NCBI RefSeq assembly: GCF_016863555.1
Contig: NZ_BOPC01000056.1
Coordinates: 1 to 61,620 of the forward strand
Direction: 5' to 3'
DNA length: 61,620 nt
DNA from: Micromonospora qiuiae
GTDB taxonomy: Bacteria; Actinomycetota; Actinomycetes; Mycobacteriales; Micromonosporaceae
Shown here piece by piece: positions 59,364 to 61,620 of this stretch. Made by a program: the position numbers and the translations under genes. Position 1 is the stretch's first letter; the number at the start of each line of letters is the position of its first letter. A model generated the notes under the pieces. That model saw only the letters and a program-made list of their open reading frames with translations. It searched no databases and was not told the origin of the DNA.

Positions 59364-61361
59364 ATGCGGTGGCCGCGGCACGTCGCATCGCTGCTACTAG
59401 CCGCCGCGCTGCTGGCCGGCCCCCCGATCCTGCTGGTGCAGGTGGTGGGTTGGCCGTCGGTCGACACACCGCGGGTGGCGCTATGGCAGTGGGTCCGCGA
59501 ACCGCTCACCGAACAGAACCTGATGCTGATGCTGGTGGTGTTGGCCTGGCTGCTGTGGGCGTTCGTCGCCTACCTCGTCACCGTCCGGGCCGCCCTACGC
59601 CTGTGGGCGGGTGTGCGATGGCTGCGCCGCATGCCGCTACCCACCCCGTGGCAGGCCACCGCCACCGGCATGGCCGGCGCCGCCGCCCTGACCATCGCCA
59701 CCCCCACCACACCCACCGCCGAAACCGGCCACCTCGCCACAGCGACCGGCACCAGCGACACCCACCACCGTGACGACACCGACCAGGCCACCAGCGCCGA
59801 CGGAATCAGCGTGCCCGGCGGATGGCTGCCCCGCAAGATCGCCGACGAAATAGCCGCCGCGGCCGGGCTGACATGGCTACGACGGCGCCGCGCCTACCGG
59901 CCCAACCCCACCCCGCAGACCATCCGCACCGACACCGACCTGACGCCGCTACCGGCCACCGTCACCGCTATCCAAGCGGCCACCACCAGCCACCAGGCAC
60001 CCGCACCGGCCGGCCCGCTGGCACCCGGAGCCCTCCTACCGCCCGCTCTCCTCCCCGCAGGTGCAGGCCTCGCCGGACCCGGAGCCCTGGCCGCCGCCCG
60101 CGGCCTGCGCGTGACCGTCCTCCTGTCCGCCCTGCGCCACCACACCCCACAGCTGGTCATCACCCGCCGCGCCGTCGAAGAGCTACTCGGCCCGGCCGCC
60201 CACCATCTTCAGCCCAGCCCGGACCTACGGATCGCCGACGACAACGAGCACGCCGCGGCGCTGCTACCCCCACCCGCCAACTCATCCAAACCAACGGACC
60301 AGCACACGGGCGGACCGCCGACACAGGCATTACTCATCACCGAGACGGCACCAACAGGGCGTCTCGCCGACGCCCTCACCGCCGGCACCACCACCCCGAT
60401 CGTCCTGACCCCCTGGCCCGCCGCGCCAACCTGGCACGTGAACACCGAAGGCCACACCCACAACCCCCGCGACCCATCCATAGCCGGACCCCGAGTGTGC
60501 GTGCTGGACCCCACCGCCACGGCAGACCTGCTCACCGTCACCGGACACCTCCACCCACCGGACCCACCATCAGACCCCACGCCGCCGACACAGATGCCAC
60601 GTCCGAAGCCAGCGCACCAGGCTCCCGAAGACACCACCACCCAGCTGCAGCTACGGGTACTCGGGGAACCGGAACTCCTCATCGACGGCACACCCGTGCG
60701 GCTACAGCGCACCGCCGCCCAGCAAGCCCTGGTCTTCCTCGCCGTGCACACCGACGGCGCCGACAGCCGACACCTGGCCGAAGCACTGTGGCCAGGCCTG
60801 CCCGCACACCGACTCACCGGACGCCTCTACACCACCCTCAGCGAACTACGCACCGCCACCCGCACCACCACACACGGCACCCTCATCGACCGCACCGACG
60901 ACCGCTACCGCCTCAACCCCGCACTGGTACACGTCGACCTGTGGCAACTCCGCGCCGCCATCGCCCACGCCACCTCCACCCTCACCGACACCAGCGCCGC
61001 ATGGCAAACAGTCATCGACGCCTACACCGGAGACCTTGCCACTGGACGCACCTGGCCATGGCTCGACCACCACCGCGAGATGATCCGCCGCACTGTCCTC
61101 GACGCCTACGCAGCCTTGGCCGACGCCGAAACCGATCCCCGGCGGGCACTGGCCCATCTTCAGGCCGGCATCCGAGTCGACCCGTACAACGCCGACCTGC
61201 ACCAACGAACCGTCGCCATTCTCAACACCCTGGGCGAACACACCGCCGCCGCCGATCTGGCTGACCGGTACCGCAGGCGCCTCACCGCCGTCGGCGTCGA
61301 CGAGGCCCAAAGCGCCACATTGGCGGCGAAAAGCCCTGACCGCCAGCGCACGCATCGCTGA
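59364..61361 (+). CDS. Membrane-anchored BTAD-domain regulator
   Basis: A 665-residue protein. Two N-terminal transmembrane helices (HVASLLLAAALLAGPPILLV and LMLMLVVLAWLLWAFVAYLV) are followed by a long Pro/Thr-rich linker. From residue about 430, a winged-helix and bacterial transcriptional activator (BTAD) region appears: LRVLGEPELLIDGTPVRL, DSRHLAEALWPGL, then HVDLWQLRAAIAHA. Such domains are known from SARP regulators. Membrane anchoring of a BTAD protein is uncommon but recurs in Micromonospora relatives. It is probably co-transcribed with the Hsp70-like protein, which may control it by contact within the membrane. The stop is followed by an inverted repeat. Confidence 0.82.
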   Translation: MRWPRHVASLLLAAALLAGPPILLVQVVGWPSVDTPRVALWQWVREPLTEQNLMLMLVVLAWLLWAFVAYLVTVRAALRLWAGVRWLRRMPLPTPWQATATGMAGAAALTIATPTTPTAETGHLATATGTSDTHHRDDTDQATSADGISVPGGWLPRKIADEIAAAAGLTWLRRRRAYRPNPTPQTIRTDTDLTPLPATVTAIQAATTSHQAPAPAGPLAPGALLPPALLPAGAGLAGPGALAAARGLRVTVLLSALRHHTPQLVITRRAVEELLGPAAHHLQPSPDLRIADDNEHAAALLPPPANSSKPTDQHTGGPPTQALLITETAPTGRLADALTAGTTTPIVLTPWPAAPTWHVNTEGHTHNPRDPSIAGPRVCVLDPTATADLLTVTGHLHPPDPPSDPTPPTQMPRPKPAHQAPEDTTTQLQLRVLGEPELLIDGTPVRLQRTAAQQALVFLAVHTDGADSRHLAEALWPGLPAHRLTGRLYTTLSELRTATRTTTHGTLIDRTDDRYRLNPALVHVDLWQLRAAIAHATSTLTDTSAAWQTVIDAYTGDLATGRTWPWLDHHREMIRRTVLDAYAALADAETDPRRALAHLQAGIRVDPYNADLHQRTVAILNTLGEHTAAADLADRYRRRLTAVGVDEAQSATLAAKSPDRQRTHR

Positions 61362-61381
61362 TGTCGGCATACGGGACCCCC

Positions 61382-61409
61382 GGGAGTGTGTCGTTAGATC
61401 CACACTCCC
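61382..61409 (+). terminator. Inverted repeat after the BTAD gene
   Basis: A perfect 9-bp stem, GGGAGTGTG (61382-61390) with CACACTCCC (61401-61409), and a 10-nt loop, 20 bp after the stop codon. It lacks a T tract but its position fits a terminator. Two further perfect stems, 61426-61443 (7 bp, TGAA loop) and 61464-61488 (8 bp), follow. Confidence 0.45.
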
Positions 61410-61530
61410 CCCGGCGGACGTTCCCGACGAGCTGAAGCTCGTCCAGGACATCGCGGATGCTATCGGCCTGTCCGGAGCGAACAGGCCGCGGCTTGAGCGG
61501 GTCGCCCTTGGTTAGGCGGTAACGAGACCT

Positions 61531-61620
61531 TTGACGAAGCGGGTCTTGGACGCGCGTCGGTTGGCCCGTGCTGTGGTTCAGGGCTGGGAGGCCACGGTGA
61601 GCTTTGCGATGTCTGGGGCA
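61531..61620 (+). CDS. Possible start of another gene, cut by the window edge
   Basis: TTG 61531 begins 30 codons with coding character (TKRVLDARRLARAVVQGWE then ATVSFAM) that run off the window. The family is not recognisable from this fragment, and the start is a guess. Confidence 0.3.
   Translation, partial: MTKRVLDARRLARAVVQGWEATVSFAMSGA

Noticed and set aside
1..61620. CRISPR arrays and tRNA or rRNA genes
   Set aside because: I saw no regularly spaced repeat-spacer pattern and no cloverleaf or rRNA sequence on either strand.

Overview
The window reads as a stretch of chromosome from a high-GC actinomycete, most likely a member of the Micromonosporaceae. The signs are very GC-rich third codon positions, many GTG and TTG starts, start and stop codons that overlap by 4 bp, a DUF6244/SCP1.201 deaminase/Imm1 module, and BTAD and Hsp70-like membrane proteins of the kind seen in Micromonospora relatives. 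The genus is an inference; no rRNA or other marker gene is present.

Region 1 (about 1-8805) is a small natural-product-like cluster. A tightly coupled minus-strand operon runs from a radical SAM enzyme (start 6217) through an archaeal-type methionine adenosyltransferase, a class I methyltransferase, a phytanoyl-CoA-dioxygenase-like enzyme, an NAD-dependent epimerase/reductase that carries an apparent frameshift, and an FkbM methyltransferase to an ATP-grasp protein cut off by the window edge. Facing it on the plus strand are a tetratricopeptide-type regulator and a D-amino-acid-oxidase-like flavoenzyme. A perfect palindrome lies in the shared promoter region. The cluster appears to carry its own SAM supply for a radical SAM enzyme and two methyltransferases.

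Region 2 (about 9376-11186) is ordinary: a small conserved protein and an ECF sigma factor overlapping a single-pass membrane protein.

Region 3 (about 11522-29800) is an accessory, defence-like region. It holds two unrecognised proteins, a 1778-residue sacsin/Hsp90-like ATPase with a C-terminal DUF3883 nuclease-like domain plus a small partner, a complete three-gene pPIWI-RE island (PD-(D/E)xK protein, DinG-like helicase, PIWI-RE protein), and a separate predicted nuclease.

Region 4 (30613-53824) is the most unusual part: 17 minus-strand genes, almost all joined by short start/stop overlaps. In order of transcription they encode a degenerate HsdM-like protein, an HsdS-like protein, two small proteins, an intact-looking N6-adenine methylase, HsdS, an RNase-H-fold protein, a Ser/Thr kinase, two paralogous-tailed proteins (one with an EVE domain), an unknown, a 1359-residue AAA+ ATPase, an unknown, a NurA-like protein, a HerA-like ATPase, a nuclease-like protein and a kinase-TPR protein. 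There is no HsdR, PglZ, BrxL or DrmB. The single good promoter is at the head of the operon and sits between two 22-bp direct repeats. I infer a methylation-linked, kinase-regulated anti-mobile-element system that I cannot match to a named one.

Region 5 (54523-61620) carries a small membrane protein, a split deaminase toxin/immunity module (helical protein, SCP1.201 deaminase with an odd start, Imm1), an actin-like ATPase fused to about seven membrane spans, a membrane-anchored BTAD regulator, and the start of one more possible gene at the window edge.
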